Counted from the first letter of the stretch, positions 14,706 to 24,354 are shown. The stretch is 63,287 bases of DNA from Arthrobacter sp. MA-N2 (GCF_000517125.1 NZ_AQRI01000026.1:1-63287); one strand, 5' to 3'. Notes: a model not told the origin generated them from the sequence alone. Numbers and translations: made by a program.

Positions 14706-16148
14706 ATGTCGGTAATACCTTTCGATTATGACCTGGCCATCATCGGTTCCGGCGGGGGTGCTTTCGCTGCTGCCATCCGGGCCACTAATCGCGGCAAGCG
14801 GGTGTTGATGGTTGAGCGCAGCACTGTGGGTGGCACGTGCGTGAACACGGGCTGCATCCCGTCCAAGGCCCTGCTGGCCGCCGCGGAAGCCCGCCACGTC
14901 GCCGTGGACGCTTCCGGGCGTTTCCCGGGCATCAGCACCTCCTCAGCGCCGGTGGATATGCCCGAACTGGTCGCCGGGAAACGGTCCCTGGTCGAAGCCA
15001 TGAGATCAGAGAAGTATGTGGACCTCGCCGCGGACTACGGATGGAAGCTTCAGCAGGGGACGGCGGCGTTCGCCGGCACCGCGGCCGCACCGGTTTTGAA
15101 TATCACCGTCCCGGGCGGGACCACCGAGACAGTGAGCGCCGACCATTATCTGGTGGCAACTGGCTCCACCCCCTGGATCCCTGAAGTACCGGGAATGGAC
15201 GACGTGGATTATCTGACGTCCACGAGTGCGATGGAGCTGCAGGAAGTTCCCCCTTCGATGCTGGTGTTGGGCGGCGGGTACGTGGCACTGGAGCAGGCGC
15301 AGCTTTTCGCCCGGCTCGGAACGAAGGTGACCATGCTGGTCCGCTCCAGGCTCGCCTCGGCCGAAGAGCCTGAAGCCGGGAACGCCCTCGCCGGTGTCTT
15401 CGCCGACGAGGGCATCCGGGTCGTCCGCCGAGCGACAGTGTCCAAGGTAGGCTACGATCCGGCCACCGGGGACGTGGTCGTAGACGCTTCCGTCTCAGGA
15501 GGACAGGAGGAGTTCAGGGCCGCGCGCCTGCTCGTGGCAACAGGCCGGCGCCCGGTCACGGAGGATTTGAACCTCTGCATGGTCGGCGTCGAAACCGGGA
15601 ACCGCGGTGAAGTCCTGGTCGACGGGAGCCTTCGCAGTACTAACCCAAGGATCTGGGCAGCGGGTGACGTGACGGGGCACCGGGAGTTCGTCTACGTAGC
15701 CGCCGCGCACGGTGCCCTGATGGTGGAGAACGCCTTCGAGGGTGCCGGTCGCGAGGTCGACTACCGGCACCTGCCCCGGGTCACGTTCACCAGCCCTGCC
15801 TTGGCGGCCGTCGGGATGACGGACAAGGAAGCGAACCAGGCAGGGATCCGGTGCATGTGCCGGGTTCTGCCGCTCAAATTTGTCCCCCGCGCGCTGGTGA
15901 ACCGTGACACCCGTGGCTTCATCAAGATCGTTGCCGACGCTGGCACCGGTCAGATCCTAGGGATCACTGCCGTGGGAAAGGAAGCCGGGGACATCGCCGC
16001 CGCCGGGGTCTACATCCTTGAAGCCGGGATGACCGTGGACCAGGTCGCGAATCTCTGGAGCCCGTATCTGACCATGGCCGAAGGCATCAAAATCGCAGCC
16101 CAGTCCTTCACTACTGACGTCTCCAAACTGTCCTGCTGCGCGGCATGA
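14706..16148 (+). CDS. merA: Mercuric reductase
   Basis: This 480-aa FAD/NAD(P) disulfide oxidoreductase has an N-terminal FAD site (AIIGSGGGAFAAAIRA), redox cysteines C45 and C50 in GGTCVNTGCIPSK, an NAD(P) site at LVLGGGYVALEQAQ and the second FAD motif IWAAGDVTG. The C-terminal vicinal Cys pair in KLSCCAA distinguishes MerA from lipoamide dehydrogenase; it passes Hg(II) to the active site for reduction to Hg(0). There is no N-terminal heavy-metal-binding domain. TAGGAGTCCCTC before the ATG is a good ribosome site. No merT, merP or merB is nearby, so uptake must rely on other proteins. Confidence 0.93.
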   Translation: MSVIPFDYDLAIIGSGGGAFAAAIRATNRGKRVLMVERSTVGGTCVNTGCIPSKALLAAAEARHVAVDASGRFPGISTSSAPVDMPELVAGKRSLVEAMRSEKYVDLAADYGWKLQQGTAAFAGTAAAPVLNITVPGGTTETVSADHYLVATGSTPWIPEVPGMDDVDYLTSTSAMELQEVPPSMLVLGGGYVALEQAQLFARLGTKVTMLVRSRLASAEEPEAGNALAGVFADEGIRVVRRATVSKVGYDPATGDVVVDASVSGGQEEFRAARLLVATGRRPVTEDLNLCMVGVETGNRGEVLVDGSLRSTNPRIWAAGDVTGHREFVYVAAAHGALMVENAFEGAGREVDYRHLPRVTFTSPALAAVGMTDKEANQAGIRCMCRVLPLKFVPRALVNRDTRGFIKIVADAGTGQILGITAVGKEAGDIAAAGVYILEAGMTVDQVANLWSPYLTMAEGIKIAAQSFTTDVSKLSCCAA

Positions 16149-16166
16149 TGTGGCCAACGACAACCT

Positions 16167-16982
16167 CTAGTGCGCGTTCCTCGTCAGGCTGTGGGCGAGG
16201 CGGTAGGAGTCGGTACCGGTTTCGATGATGGTGCCGTTGAAGGTCAACCGGTCAACGATCGCGGCGCAGAGCCGGGGGTCAGTGAACGTCTTGGTCCAGC
16301 CGGAAAACGACTCGTTACTGGCGATGGCGATGGAGTTCTTTTCTTCGCGTTCGGTCAGGACCTGGAAGAGGAGTTCGGCTCCTCTGCGGTCCAGTTCCAT
16401 ATAGCCGAGCTCGTCAATGCACAGCAGGTCCACCCGGCCGTATCTGGCGATGGTCTTGGCGAGGACTTTCTCGTCGGCGGCTTCGACGAGCTCGTTCACG
16501 AGCCGGGTGGCCAAAGTGTATTTGACCCGGTATCCCTTCTCAGCTGCAGCGGTTCCCAGCCCGATAAGCAGGTGGGATTTGCCTGTTCCGGAGTCCCCAA
16601 TCAAGCAAAGCGGTGCACCTTTCCGGATCCATTCGCCGGTAGCGAGGGTATGGATGGTAGCGGGGTTGATGTTCGTGTTCGCGTCGAAATCGAAATCACC
16701 GAGCCATTTGTCCCGCGGAAAGTTCGCGGCTTTGACGCGTCGGATTGAGGAGCGACGGTCCCTGTCATCGCACTCGGCCAGCAACAGCTCGGCCAGGAAG
16801 CCTTGGTAGGAGAGTTGTTCCTTCCCCGCCACGGTCAGAGCCTCGTCCAGGACCGCCCGGACGGTGGGCAGGCGCAATCGGCGGCAGGCCTGGTCCACGG
16901 CGGCAACCGCTGCCTGTTCCGTCAGGCCGCGGCGCCGGCGCAGGGTTGGAGTGATGGTGGTGGCCGGTGCGGTGGGGCTCAT
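16167..16982 (-). CDS. istB: IS21-family helper ATPase
   Basis: The 271-aa AAA+ ATPase has an N-terminal helical domain, Walker A at LIGDSGTGKSHL, Walker B at LLCIDELGYMEL and sensor residues in SIAIASNESFSGW. IstB assists IstA in target capture. Its ATG overlaps the istA stop by 4 bases, the normal IS21 layout. It is intact, although istA is broken upstream. Confidence 0.93.
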   Translation of the reverse strand: MSPTAPATTITPTLRRRRGLTEQAAVAAVDQACRRLRLPTVRAVLDEALTVAGKEQLSYQGFLAELLLAECDDRDRRSSIRRVKAANFPRDKWLGDFDFDANTNINPATIHTLATGEWIRKGAPLCLIGDSGTGKSHLLIGLGTAAAEKGYRVKYTLATRLVNELVEAADEKVLAKTIARYGRVDLLCIDELGYMELDRRGAELLFQVLTEREEKNSIAIASNESFSGWTKTFTDPRLCAAIVDRLTFNGTIIETGTDSYRLAHSLTRNAH

Positions 16983-17985
16983 GAGATGTTCTCCTTCGAC
17001 GCGGTTCCTGCGGAATGTTCGGTGCGTTTGGCCAGCAGCTCGTCATAGGCGCTGATTGTCGGGAGCGGTCGCTTGTCCGGAGGGAGCCCGGCGATGACAG
17101 TCGCCGGGTCCATCAGCCGACGCTGGGTTAGGCTGACAACTCGTTGCACTTTCGCTTCAGCATGTGCACCGCGATGACGGTCAGGATGGGACCCACCAGC
17201 GGGGATGCTGGAGGCGTGTCTGCGGGCTTCAACCGCTACGACGTCGGCGCTGACGGCACCTACTCCAAGTGCTGCGGAGATCCCCGCCTCGATGTCTTCG
17301 GCTTCCATCGAGCGGTGCAGCAGCAGGACGTCAATCAGTTCACGGGTCCCCTCGGCATCGCCGTTGACCCTGCGCGAGGCAGACCAGAAGGCCTCATGGG
17401 CGCTGGTGAAAGCACCTGACTCCCGCGCCCTGGCCAAAGCCGTGGAACCAGGCAAAGCGCCGGGCTTGGTCTTGAGGACCTCCAGATAATGGTCCAACTG
17501 GACCGACTGCCCACCCTTGGCAATAATCCGCTGATGCCGGGCCGCCACCGCGCGGCCGTCGAACACCACAACTTCGGACGCCCGCAAGGAGACCCGGACC
17601 CTCCGGCCGATGAACCGTGCTGGCACCGAGTACTTCACCATCCGCACGGTAATCATTGAGGACCGGTCCACTCTCGGGTTCAGCACCAGACCGGGATCGA
17701 ACTCTTCGGCCGGCAACGATGCCAGGAACGGGCGCTCGGCGGCGAAGTCCTGGCCGATGGTGCGAATCCTGCCATCGATCCGCCGCTGATCGTCTTGGAC
17801 CTCCCGGCCCCGGATCCGGTCGTTGAGGTCCTCAAGGGACCTCGTCACGGGCATCGGCGTAAGCCGGTTGCGGCGGAACCAACCCACCTCGCCCTCGACC
17901 CCGCCTTTCTCGTGAGCGCCGGCAAGACCTGGCTGGCAATAAAAGGCATCAAATCCATATTCTCTGAACTCGCTCGAAAGGGATG
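16979..17985 (-). pseudogene. istA: IS21-family transposase, C-terminal part
   Basis: In the minus-strand frame the homologous part begins near FREYGFDAFYCQPGLAGAHEKGGVEGEVGWFRRN, which carries the third catalytic residue (E), and runs to the normal C-terminus overlapping istB. The N-terminal part with the two D residues lies at 21688-22431. A recombinase module of about 3.7 kb stands between. The open frame extends upstream to 18505 but that part is antisense to the recombinase gene. The exact break is not resolved. Confidence 0.85.
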
Positions 17986-18005
17986 GCTGGCGCTGTCGGT
18001 GATGA

Positions 18006-20447
18006 TCAAATTTTCTTGGCGGAGGGCAACCCGAGAGAGACAGTCGGTTGGCCCGTCCGGCGCCGTTGAGCCTGGGCGAGTTTGTCTTCGGCTCCTGCGA
18101 GACTGACTTGCAGGCCTTCGATCTCGCCGATCCATCCTTCCCGTTCAGCCTCGGCGATGCGGGCAAGGAGGTTGTCGCGGATCTCGAGGAGCCGGCCATG
18201 CTGGGCAGGGTCGGGCCAAAGCATCGGGCAGCGGATGCAGGCGTGCTCGTGGATGCAAGGTGTTCCGAACGCTCGTCCGCAGGTCCCGGCCGCGACTTTG
18301 CGTTTCTCGAAGTGCCCGAGGAACTCTTTCCATTCTTCTTCGGTGGGGGTGCGGTATTCCTCGCTGGGCCGTAGCGACCGTCTGCGGGCGAGGAATGCCA
18401 GGTGGGCGTCGATGGCCTCGGTGGGGTAGACGGCCTTGTAGCCCATGGTGACGTTGATGTCTCGGTGGCCGGCAATGATCTGCGCGATGTGTGGCGGCAG
18501 CCCACTGAGGACGGCTTCGGTGATGAACAGCCTTCTAAAGTCGTGCGGTGTGAAGTGCAGCGGTTCTCCCGTGACGGGATTGACCAGGCCGGAATGTTCC
18601 AAGGCTGCGGTGAGCAGTTTGCGGATCAGTCCCGCGCTCATCGCGCGGTGCTCGCCCACGACGCGGCGCTGGAAAAGGAGAGGCGCCGCTGGTCTCCAGA
18701 CTCGCTCGTGGTCGTCGTATGCTTCGACCAGCGGAATGGCTCCGGTCTTCGGGTTCTGGACGCGGCGGATGATCAGGCTGAGGACGTCGGCTAGTTCGGG
18801 ACTGACCACCAGCAGCCGCTCGGTATCGGTCTTTGACGGCGCGATCTGCAGCAAGGGAACGATTTCTCCGGTGGTGGGCAGCCGGTATTGGATCAGACTG
18901 TGGTGGGACAGTTCGGTGAGTTCCTCGACGCGGATCCCGGTAGCCCGAAGGGTCTCGACGGCGGCGAAAGCCCAGAACGCGTGTTCTTCCTCGCGACCCA
19001 AATCGCGCCGCTGACCGGTGTCGGGTTCGACTGCCCAGATCTTCACGGCAGCCGCTCGGGATGGAGCCACTCGCATCAGGTTTTGACCGGCCGCGGTGAA
19101 CGTCGCTCCCGGGGCCGTCCGGGTTGCTGATTCGAACAGTTCGGCGGCTTCCTTCCGGCGCCGGTTCACGCTCTCGACCAGGACTGGCAGGACCGGTAGG
19201 CGTTCTCGCGTGCGGGCGTCCATGCGGGACTTCAGGTGGCGCTTGGCCTTCCGGCGGTCGATCTCCTCCCTTCCGATCGGGCAAGGGGCGACCCAGTGCG
19301 CCCAGCGGGCCGGGTCCTCGACGGCCCACTGAGCCAGGTCGAGGTAGAGCGCCCGGACAGGAGTCAGGCATTCGCGGTAACTGACCCGCTCGACTTCGGC
19401 ATCACGTTTACGGCCATCGGAGTCGGTGACGGAACGGGTGATGGTGCGCAGTCTCCGCTTCCAGGCCGCGGCGACGCCGGCGGGGAGGTCGAGGCTGTCA
19501 ATGCCCGGGTGATGGCGTTCCAGATCGGCCCAGAACAGCCCCGCCAAGTGGTAGGTGATCGAGGTCAGACTACTGTAGTCGAGGCTTGCCTGGCGTTCCT
19601 TGAGGTAAGCGATCAAGAGACCGCGGATGTGGTCGGAAGAGAGTTGGTACTGGTCGATCATCTGTTCGGGGGTTTTCTGTCCGGCGACGCGCAAGTGGCG
19701 CAACGTGGCTGGCGCGTCGGGTCCGAAGGAGCCCATCTCGTGCAGCAGCCGGTAGAACAGGCCGGTCGAGCCGATAGTGGTGCCGCGCGTGGAGGCTTCG
19801 GCGTCCAATACTTCCACGACATCACCGGGGGTGATGTCGCTGATCGTCCCGCCCATGGCCGAGACCAGCGCGGCGGCGCGGTATAGGTTGCGGGTCAGTG
19901 CAGTCTGGGAGACGTTCGGGTCGGCGGTGCATTTGGCCCGGAGTTCGGCGAATCCGGCAGGGTCGCGCATGGCCGCCATAGTCCGGGCCAAGGACCCGGA
20001 CCCGAATGCCGCGATGCAGAGCCAGGAGAGTGAGGGGCGGATCAGGTCGGCGCCGAATACGATGTGGAGCGAGCGGAGGAACTGTTCGTCATTCCATTGG
20101 CTCTCCCTGCCTAGGTTTCGCAGCCAGGCCAGGGGAATCTGCCGCCAGGGCCGACCTGCTGCTTCAACGCCGGTCGCCGACCATCGTTCCTGCCACGTCG
20201 CGCCCGGATGCTCGTCAAGCCAGTCCAGAACCCATTGACTGCCCTGACGGGGGATCTTGATGTGATCGCTCGCCTCTACATGTCGCGATCTCATGCGGGT
20301 CAACGCTGCGTCCCGGTCCAGCATCGTTGCAGCCCAGCGCGTGGCGGTCGGCCGGGCCCGAAGTGATTCGCTCAGCAGTGGTGCGGTGACCTGCTGGGTA
20401 CTGCGGTGAGCTTTGGGATCGTCAACGACCAGGACAGTCATAGTCAT
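18006..20447 (-). CDS. Large tyrosine recombinase (Tn554 TnpB-like)
   Basis: The 813-aa protein has a C-terminal tyrosine-recombinase domain with R in GIRVEELTEL, the HxxR box as TPHDFRRLFITEA, AGHRDINVTMGYKAVYP with the nucleophile tyrosine, and a Cys-rich tail (CGRAFGTPCIHEHACIRCPM). The long N-terminal region resembles the arm and core-binding domains of large integrases. It starts at ATG 20447, overlapping the upstream recombinase stop by 4 bases. In Tn554, TnpA and TnpB act together in strand exchange. It appears intact. Confidence 0.85.
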   Translation of the reverse strand: MTMTVLVVDDPKAHRSTQQVTAPLLSESLRARPTATRWAATMLDRDAALTRMRSRHVEASDHIKIPRQGSQWVLDWLDEHPGATWQERWSATGVEAAGRPWRQIPLAWLRNLGRESQWNDEQFLRSLHIVFGADLIRPSLSWLCIAAFGSGSLARTMAAMRDPAGFAELRAKCTADPNVSQTALTRNLYRAAALVSAMGGTISDITPGDVVEVLDAEASTRGTTIGSTGLFYRLLHEMGSFGPDAPATLRHLRVAGQKTPEQMIDQYQLSSDHIRGLLIAYLKERQASLDYSSLTSITYHLAGLFWADLERHHPGIDSLDLPAGVAAAWKRRLRTITRSVTDSDGRKRDAEVERVSYRECLTPVRALYLDLAQWAVEDPARWAHWVAPCPIGREEIDRRKAKRHLKSRMDARTRERLPVLPVLVESVNRRRKEAAELFESATRTAPGATFTAAGQNLMRVAPSRAAAVKIWAVEPDTGQRRDLGREEEHAFWAFAAVETLRATGIRVEELTELSHHSLIQYRLPTTGEIVPLLQIAPSKTDTERLLVVSPELADVLSLIIRRVQNPKTGAIPLVEAYDDHERVWRPAAPLLFQRRVVGEHRAMSAGLIRKLLTAALEHSGLVNPVTGEPLHFTPHDFRRLFITEAVLSGLPPHIAQIIAGHRDINVTMGYKAVYPTEAIDAHLAFLARRRSLRPSEEYRTPTEEEWKEFLGHFEKRKVAAGTCGRAFGTPCIHEHACIRCPMLWPDPAQHGRLLEIRDNLLARIAEAEREGWIGEIEGLQVSLAGAEDKLAQAQRRRTGQPTVSLGLPSAKKI

Positions 20448-21658
20448 GACCTTCCGAACAGGATTTGCAGGGTCTCGGGCGCATAGCCCGGTGCCGGCGC
20501 TGGAACTGCCCGGCGCTCGGCTTGGCGGGTCTGTTGCTCGTGGTGCTCCAAGACCCGCCGGATTACTTCCTGCTTGCGCGGAGTGAGGTAGATCTGCGTG
20601 GTCGTCAGCAGCGCGTGCCCGAGCACGAACTGGACATCGGTCAATGGCAGATTCGGGTCTTCGGCCATCCGGTAGGCCGCCGTATGCCGCAGCCCGTGGA
20701 GCGTCGCATCGCTCCCTGCCGCACGGACCGCCCGCTCGAACATTCGGTGCGCCGCATGGTAAGTCAGGGGACGATAGGGCTCCCGGAGCGTCCACCAGAT
20801 CGGCATCGATCGCCCTTTCGGCAGGCGTCCTTGCATCTCGAGCTCATAGAGCCGGAGCCAAACGAACGCGTCAGTTGAAGCCGGCAGCTCCTGACTCGCC
20901 CCCGAGCCTTTCCGGATCACTGTGATCACCTGCCGGCCCGGATCAACACCGCTGCGCAGGGCCGACAACAGCTCCGAGGCCCTGGCCCCGGTGGAGACAT
21001 AGAAGGCAACCAGCGCACGATCCCGATGTGAGGGCAGGCGCGCAAAGATCTCGTTGAATTTCGCGTCAGGAATGCTGCGCGGGATCCTCGAGGCAAGTCG
21101 CGGCCGGAACAGGCCGCTGCGTTCGTTTCGGTGGGGCTCCATTGGATTGTGATGGGCATGCGCACGACCCCCGCGCCGTGGACGCTCCAACGGGAACGGG
21201 TTGAGCAGTGGCCCGGTTCCTGTGTCGAGGTGGAAGTCGTAGAACCGGCGCAGCACCGTCTCGGTGTGTGCCCGGACCGCGGGCGAATACGGGACCGGCT
21301 TCGCCCGGCGCTTCACTGATTCGCCGGGCCTGCGCCAATGCGATCGTTGCGGCTTGCCCGATACCAGCATCCAGCGGGCGAAGTCACGGGCCTCGACCCG
21401 GCTCGCCCGGTTCCAGGCGACGTCGATCTCCCAGAGGAAGCGGAACCACCGCAGCAGGTCCATCCCGTAGGAACGCAGCGTCGAGGCCGATCTGCCTGCC
21501 GCCTGCAACTCGTCGAAGAACGCCGATACCGCCGCGATCGGTGCGCCTCCGGCATCAACTAGCCGACACGGCCGACACAGGTCCCCTGTGCTTTCAACCG
21601 CCCCTACCAGCGGCACCGACAGTCGAGCCAGGTCTCTGTCCACGTCTTCGCTCATCAC
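20444..21658 (-). CDS. Tyrosine recombinase (Tn554 TnpA-like)
   Basis: The 404-aa protein has an N-terminal SAM-like DNA-binding domain (STLRSYGMDLLRWFRFLWEI) and a catalytic domain with R in STGARASELL, HGLRHTAAYRMAED, LGHALLTTTQIY and the nucleophile Tyr in the last motif. It starts at ATG 21658 or the next codon and is the first gene of a two-recombinase operon. Its insertion cut the istA gene, so it is younger than the IS21-like element. Confidence 0.88.
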   Translation of the reverse strand: MMSEDVDRDLARLSVPLVGAVESTGDLCRPCRLVDAGGAPIAAVSAFFDELQAAGRSASTLRSYGMDLLRWFRFLWEIDVAWNRASRVEARDFARWMLVSGKPQRSHWRRPGESVKRRAKPVPYSPAVRAHTETVLRRFYDFHLDTGTGPLLNPFPLERPRRGGRAHAHHNPMEPHRNERSGLFRPRLASRIPRSIPDAKFNEIFARLPSHRDRALVAFYVSTGARASELLSALRSGVDPGRQVITVIRKGSGASQELPASTDAFVWLRLYELEMQGRLPKGRSMPIWWTLREPYRPLTYHAAHRMFERAVRAAGSDATLHGLRHTAAYRMAEDPNLPLTDVQFVLGHALLTTTQIYLTPRKQEVIRRVLEHHEQQTRQAERRAVPAPAPGYAPETLQILFGRS

Positions 21659-21687
21659 AAGACAGACCGTAGTCAGCGAACCAGAAT

Positions 21688-22431
21688 CTAGGCGTCAACC
21701 AGCACAAACGCGTGTCGTAGTTCAGTAAACGGGTAGAACGAACGGAACAGCACCCACCGGTCGTTTTCCAGGCGGTTCCGGCCCTGACCGAACACCACGG
21801 ACCTGACGGCACTGGTGAGGTTGTCATAGCGGATGTGTTTGACCGGCACGCCGCCGATCTCGTTGAACGCCTCGACATGGCCTTCCAGAAATGCTTCCTG
21901 GGCCTGGGTGGGGTAAATCCGGTGGATGGCCTTGCCGGAGTGGGAGAGCCGGAAGATGAACATGTGGCATTTCGTCTTTACCCCGTCCAGCACGATCCAG
22001 ACTTCACCGAAGTCCACTTCCGCTTCCGCGCCCGGGGCGTGCTCCTGGGGAACGAACACCTCAACCCGGCGGCCGGCCTCCACATCGATCTGCGCCCGGC
22101 GGACCCGAACGTAGTCACGCACCGTCGAATACGACAACTCCTCCGCTCCGTGCTCTTCGATGAGCCGGGCAAGAATCCTCCGGGCAGTGTGACGCTGCTT
22201 CCTCGGTGCCGTCGTGTCCTCAACGAGCATGGCGTCGATCGCCAGTTTAAAAGGATCAAGCCGCGGCGAGGATCGTTCAGGAGTTTTGCGCTCTGGCGGG
22301 ACCGGGGAACTCAACGCCTTACGCACGGTTTTCCGCGCCACCTGGTGCCTGCGGGCAAGCTCCCGAATTGACGCCCGCTCCACCCGGGCATCCCTCCGAA
22401 TCTGCGCGAACAACTCCACTCTTGACCCCAT
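21688..22431 (-). pseudogene. istA: IS21-family transposase, N-terminal part
   Basis: Starting at ATG 22431 behind a GGGAGGG site, it encodes the helix-turn-helix (ASIRELARRHQVARKTVRKAL), the first catalytic D (AEVDFGEVWI) and the second (IRYDNLTSAV). It then leaves the family after LENDRWVLFRSFYP and stops 13 codons on. The E-containing part is at 16979-17985. The frame remains open to a GTG at 22479. Confidence 0.85.
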
Positions 22432-22517
22432 CCCGGGCCCTCCCGTCGTCGATCCAACACTGGATGGATCAACGCTCACAGGTGGGTACCATTCAAGCCG
22501 TCATTAGGTTCGGCATG

Positions 22518-22571
22518 TCCGGCTGGTGGGTACCGTTCGGGCCGTCCTAGTGGGCTCCGATCAGACTGACA
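22518..22571 (-). repeat. Right end of the IS21-like element
   Basis: Exact 46-bp inverted copy of 13991-14036 (22518-22563), continuing to TGTCA on the minus strand at 22571. A shortened inner copy lies at about 22482-22506, as in other IS21 ends with multiple IstA sites. Confidence 0.88.
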
Positions 22572-22666
22572 TACTCAGTGGGCCGGTGGAGACCGGAGGA
22601 TACATCTCAAAGCGGTCCACATTGGGTGTCAGCGCGTAGTTTGCTTCTCATTTTGGGAAGCCATGG

Positions 22667-23962
22667 TCATGCGCTTTGGGCTTCCTGTGCCAGGGCAACT
22701 CGCTCGCGCCACCCCATGGCAAGAGGGGTGTAGGTGGCCCATTCGCCGCGTTCGCGTTCCCGGCGTTCCTGGGCGGCGCGACGTTCGGCCACCCGCTGGG
22801 CTTGTTCGGCTGCCTGCTTCTGGCTGGGAGAGCGGTAGAACCCGCCATCCGGGCGGATCCACTTGCCCAGACGGAAGCGGAGCCAAGCCCCGGTGTTGTC
22901 AACGCCGGCCGCTCCGTCGTGGTGGTAGCGGGCGTCCGTGTTCGGGCGCCAATCGATGGCGTGCTTGAGGTCTTTGACCGTCCAGCCTGCCCGGAGGAAA
23001 GGCCGGCAGATGGCGGCGACATGGGCTGTGGAGATGCGTTGGAGGGGAAAAGACCTGAATTGGAGCTCCAGCGAGGCTAGACGCTCGGCCTCGCGGCGCT
23101 CACGCTTGTTCCCGGCGTTTGTCGTTGTGTTTGGATCCCAAAAGGGTTCTTTCCGGTTGAGCAGCTGGTGATTGACCTCGCGCCGCTGTGCGGCGCGTTT
23201 GGAAGACGTCAGCGGCGGAGCCGCTTCCATTTGAATTTTTGAATCCCCTTCGCGCATCGCGTGCGGGGGGTTGTTAACAGCCCTAGTGGGCACCGGTACG
23301 CTACTTTTTTCCACAGACTGAACGTCGGCCTTTTCCAGCAGCACATAGATGGCTGCTTCGTTCTCGGTGCGGCCGCTAGATTTAGGCGTGAACTCGGCTG
23401 TGCGACCCGTGGCCACGACGGCGAGGACGCCCCAGTCACGGAGTCGGCGGAAGTAATTGGAGATGCTCTTGGAGGGGAATCCAAACCGCTCCTGGAGCCG
23501 TTGCCAGAGCGGCATGATGGTCATGCTGGCGGGGTCAAAGCCAGGGCCTTGGGCGATGGCATTCACGAACCGCCAGATGTTGGCTTTCAAGTCTTTGCGA
23601 GCCAGCTGGAACTCCGCGAGCTCCTGAATGCTACGCAGCCAGCGAATGATGTGGCGGGCAGGCCTGTACCCGGCCGGCACGACGGACCATACGGCGCGGT
23701 TGCTGCGCTCGTTGGCTTTGCGTACGCGTCTGGGCTTGTACTTGCCAGCACGCCCTTTACGGCGCTTCCTGGAGCCAATAGCGGATCCAGATCCGGGTTC
23801 AGCGGCGGCCGGAAGGCCTGCTCCCAGAGCAGAGACGTTCTCGGGCGTCAGCTGTAGCCGCCGGGGGCCTGGCTCATCCTCTAGCCGAGGTCCATCGGCT
23901 GTGACTTGACAGGAAACACGACTACGAGCATGCGTTGACGCCGGAACCGGGTCCGGTACCAT
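22667..23962 (-). CDS. Probable plasmid replication initiation protein
   Basis: The 431-aa basic protein has a KRRKGRAGKYKPRRVRKANERSNRAVWSVVP segment, a likely winged-helix domain (IMPLWQRLQERFGFPSKSISNYFRRLRDWGVLAVV), a second domain around RISTAHVAAICRPFLRAGWTVKDLKHAIDWRPN, and a charged C-terminal tail. Similar winged-helix proteins act as Rep in Arthrobacter/Rhodococcus plasmids. It is the only candidate initiator, and an inverted repeat and a terminator stand upstream. ATG 23962 or a TTG at 23995 may be the start. The name is inferred from fold and context. Confidence 0.6.
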   Translation of the reverse strand: MVPDPVPASTHARSRVSCQVTADGPRLEDEPGPRRLQLTPENVSALGAGLPAAAEPGSGSAIGSRKRRKGRAGKYKPRRVRKANERSNRAVWSVVPAGYRPARHIIRWLRSIQELAEFQLARKDLKANIWRFVNAIAQGPGFDPASMTIMPLWQRLQERFGFPSKSISNYFRRLRDWGVLAVVATGRTAEFTPKSSGRTENEAAIYVLLEKADVQSVEKSSVPVPTRAVNNPPHAMREGDSKIQMEAAPPLTSSKRAAQRREVNHQLLNRKEPFWDPNTTTNAGNKRERREAERLASLELQFRSFPLQRISTAHVAAICRPFLRAGWTVKDLKHAIDWRPNTDARYHHDGAAGVDNTGAWLRFRLGKWIRPDGGFYRSPSQKQAAEQAQRVAERRAAQERRERERGEWATYTPLAMGWRERVALAQEAQSA

Positions 23963-24030
23963 AGGCAGCAATAACCTTTCGTTTGAAGGGTGCAAAAAGG
24001 GGAGCGTCCTCGCGAGAGGAAGCTTGAATA

Positions 24031-24067
24031 GTTCAGATCGTGATCCGCCAAGAACAAGGATCTGAAC
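24031..24067. repeat. Inverted repeat upstream of rep, possible origin or operator
   Basis: GTTCAGATC (24031-24039) and GATCTGAAC (24059-24067) form 9-base arms about 70 bases upstream of the rep start. The stretch 23963-24110 is the best candidate for the replication origin or the rep promoter, but no iteron array is visible. Confidence 0.45.
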
Positions 24068-24079
24068 GACATACTTAAT

Positions 24080-24111
24080 GAAGGCCCGCCTAGTGCGGGC
24101 CTTCAGTTTTT
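24080..24111. terminator. Bidirectional terminator
   Basis: GAAGGCCCGC, loop CTAGT, GCGGGCCTTC, then AGTTTTT. It ends the minus-strand RHH gene (stop at 24110) and has an AT-rich tail on both sides. Confidence 0.85.
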
Positions 24112-24346
24112 AACTGGCCTTAGCGATAGGCAATGCCTCCTGCAGGCTCTGACGGTCTACCCACGCGGGGAGGCCGTCCGCTTCAAGTTCAAGGTGGTTG
24201 AGGATGAGTTCCAGGCCCTGGGCGTCACTGAGTCCCATGCGCTCGGAAACCTCATGGAGTTTGTCCTTGCAGTGCTTCGGGATTGCGTAGTTGACCTGCA
24301 CGTTGCTGATACCTGTGCCGCGTTTACGGCGAAGAACAGTTCCCAT
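24110..24346 (-). CDS. Small RHH-like DNA-binding protein
   Basis: The 78-aa protein (MGTVLRRKRGTGISNVQVNYAIPKHCKDKLHEVSERMGLSDAQGLELILNHLEL...) has a basic N-terminus, one beta strand and two helices, like CopG/Arc repressors. It lies beside rep and could be a copy-number or transfer repressor. ATG 24346 is preferred; an in-frame ATG at 24364 lies inside the upstream palindrome. A perfect 8-bp dyad overlaps its promoter, as expected for autoregulation. Confidence 0.65.
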   Translation of the reverse strand: MGTVLRRKRGTGISNVQVNYAIPKHCKDKLHEVSERMGLSDAQGLELILNHLELEADGLPAWVDRQSLQEALPIAKAS

Positions 24347-24354
24347 GACGCCCA

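Larger units (their letters stand above)
17990..21700. mobile_element. Tn554-like site-specific recombinase module inside istA
   Basis: Limits are approximate. Two overlapping tyrosine-recombinase genes fill the space between the istA halves, as in Tn554-type elements with tnpA and tnpB in tandem. No obvious terminal inverted repeats or cargo are seen, which also fits that family. Confidence 0.6.
13983..22571. mobile_element. IS21-like element carrying a mercury module, with a nested Tn554-like insertion
   Basis: The ends carry a perfect 46-bp inverted repeat (13991-14036 and 22518-22563), extending outward to TGTCA at both sides (13983 and 22571) with a few mismatches. A further partial inner repeat occurs near 22482-22506 (GTGGGTACCATTC). 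Inside are merR and merA at the left, istB, and istA split by a recombinase insertion. No matching target duplication is visible outside the ends, so the element may be old or rearranged. Confidence 0.8.
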
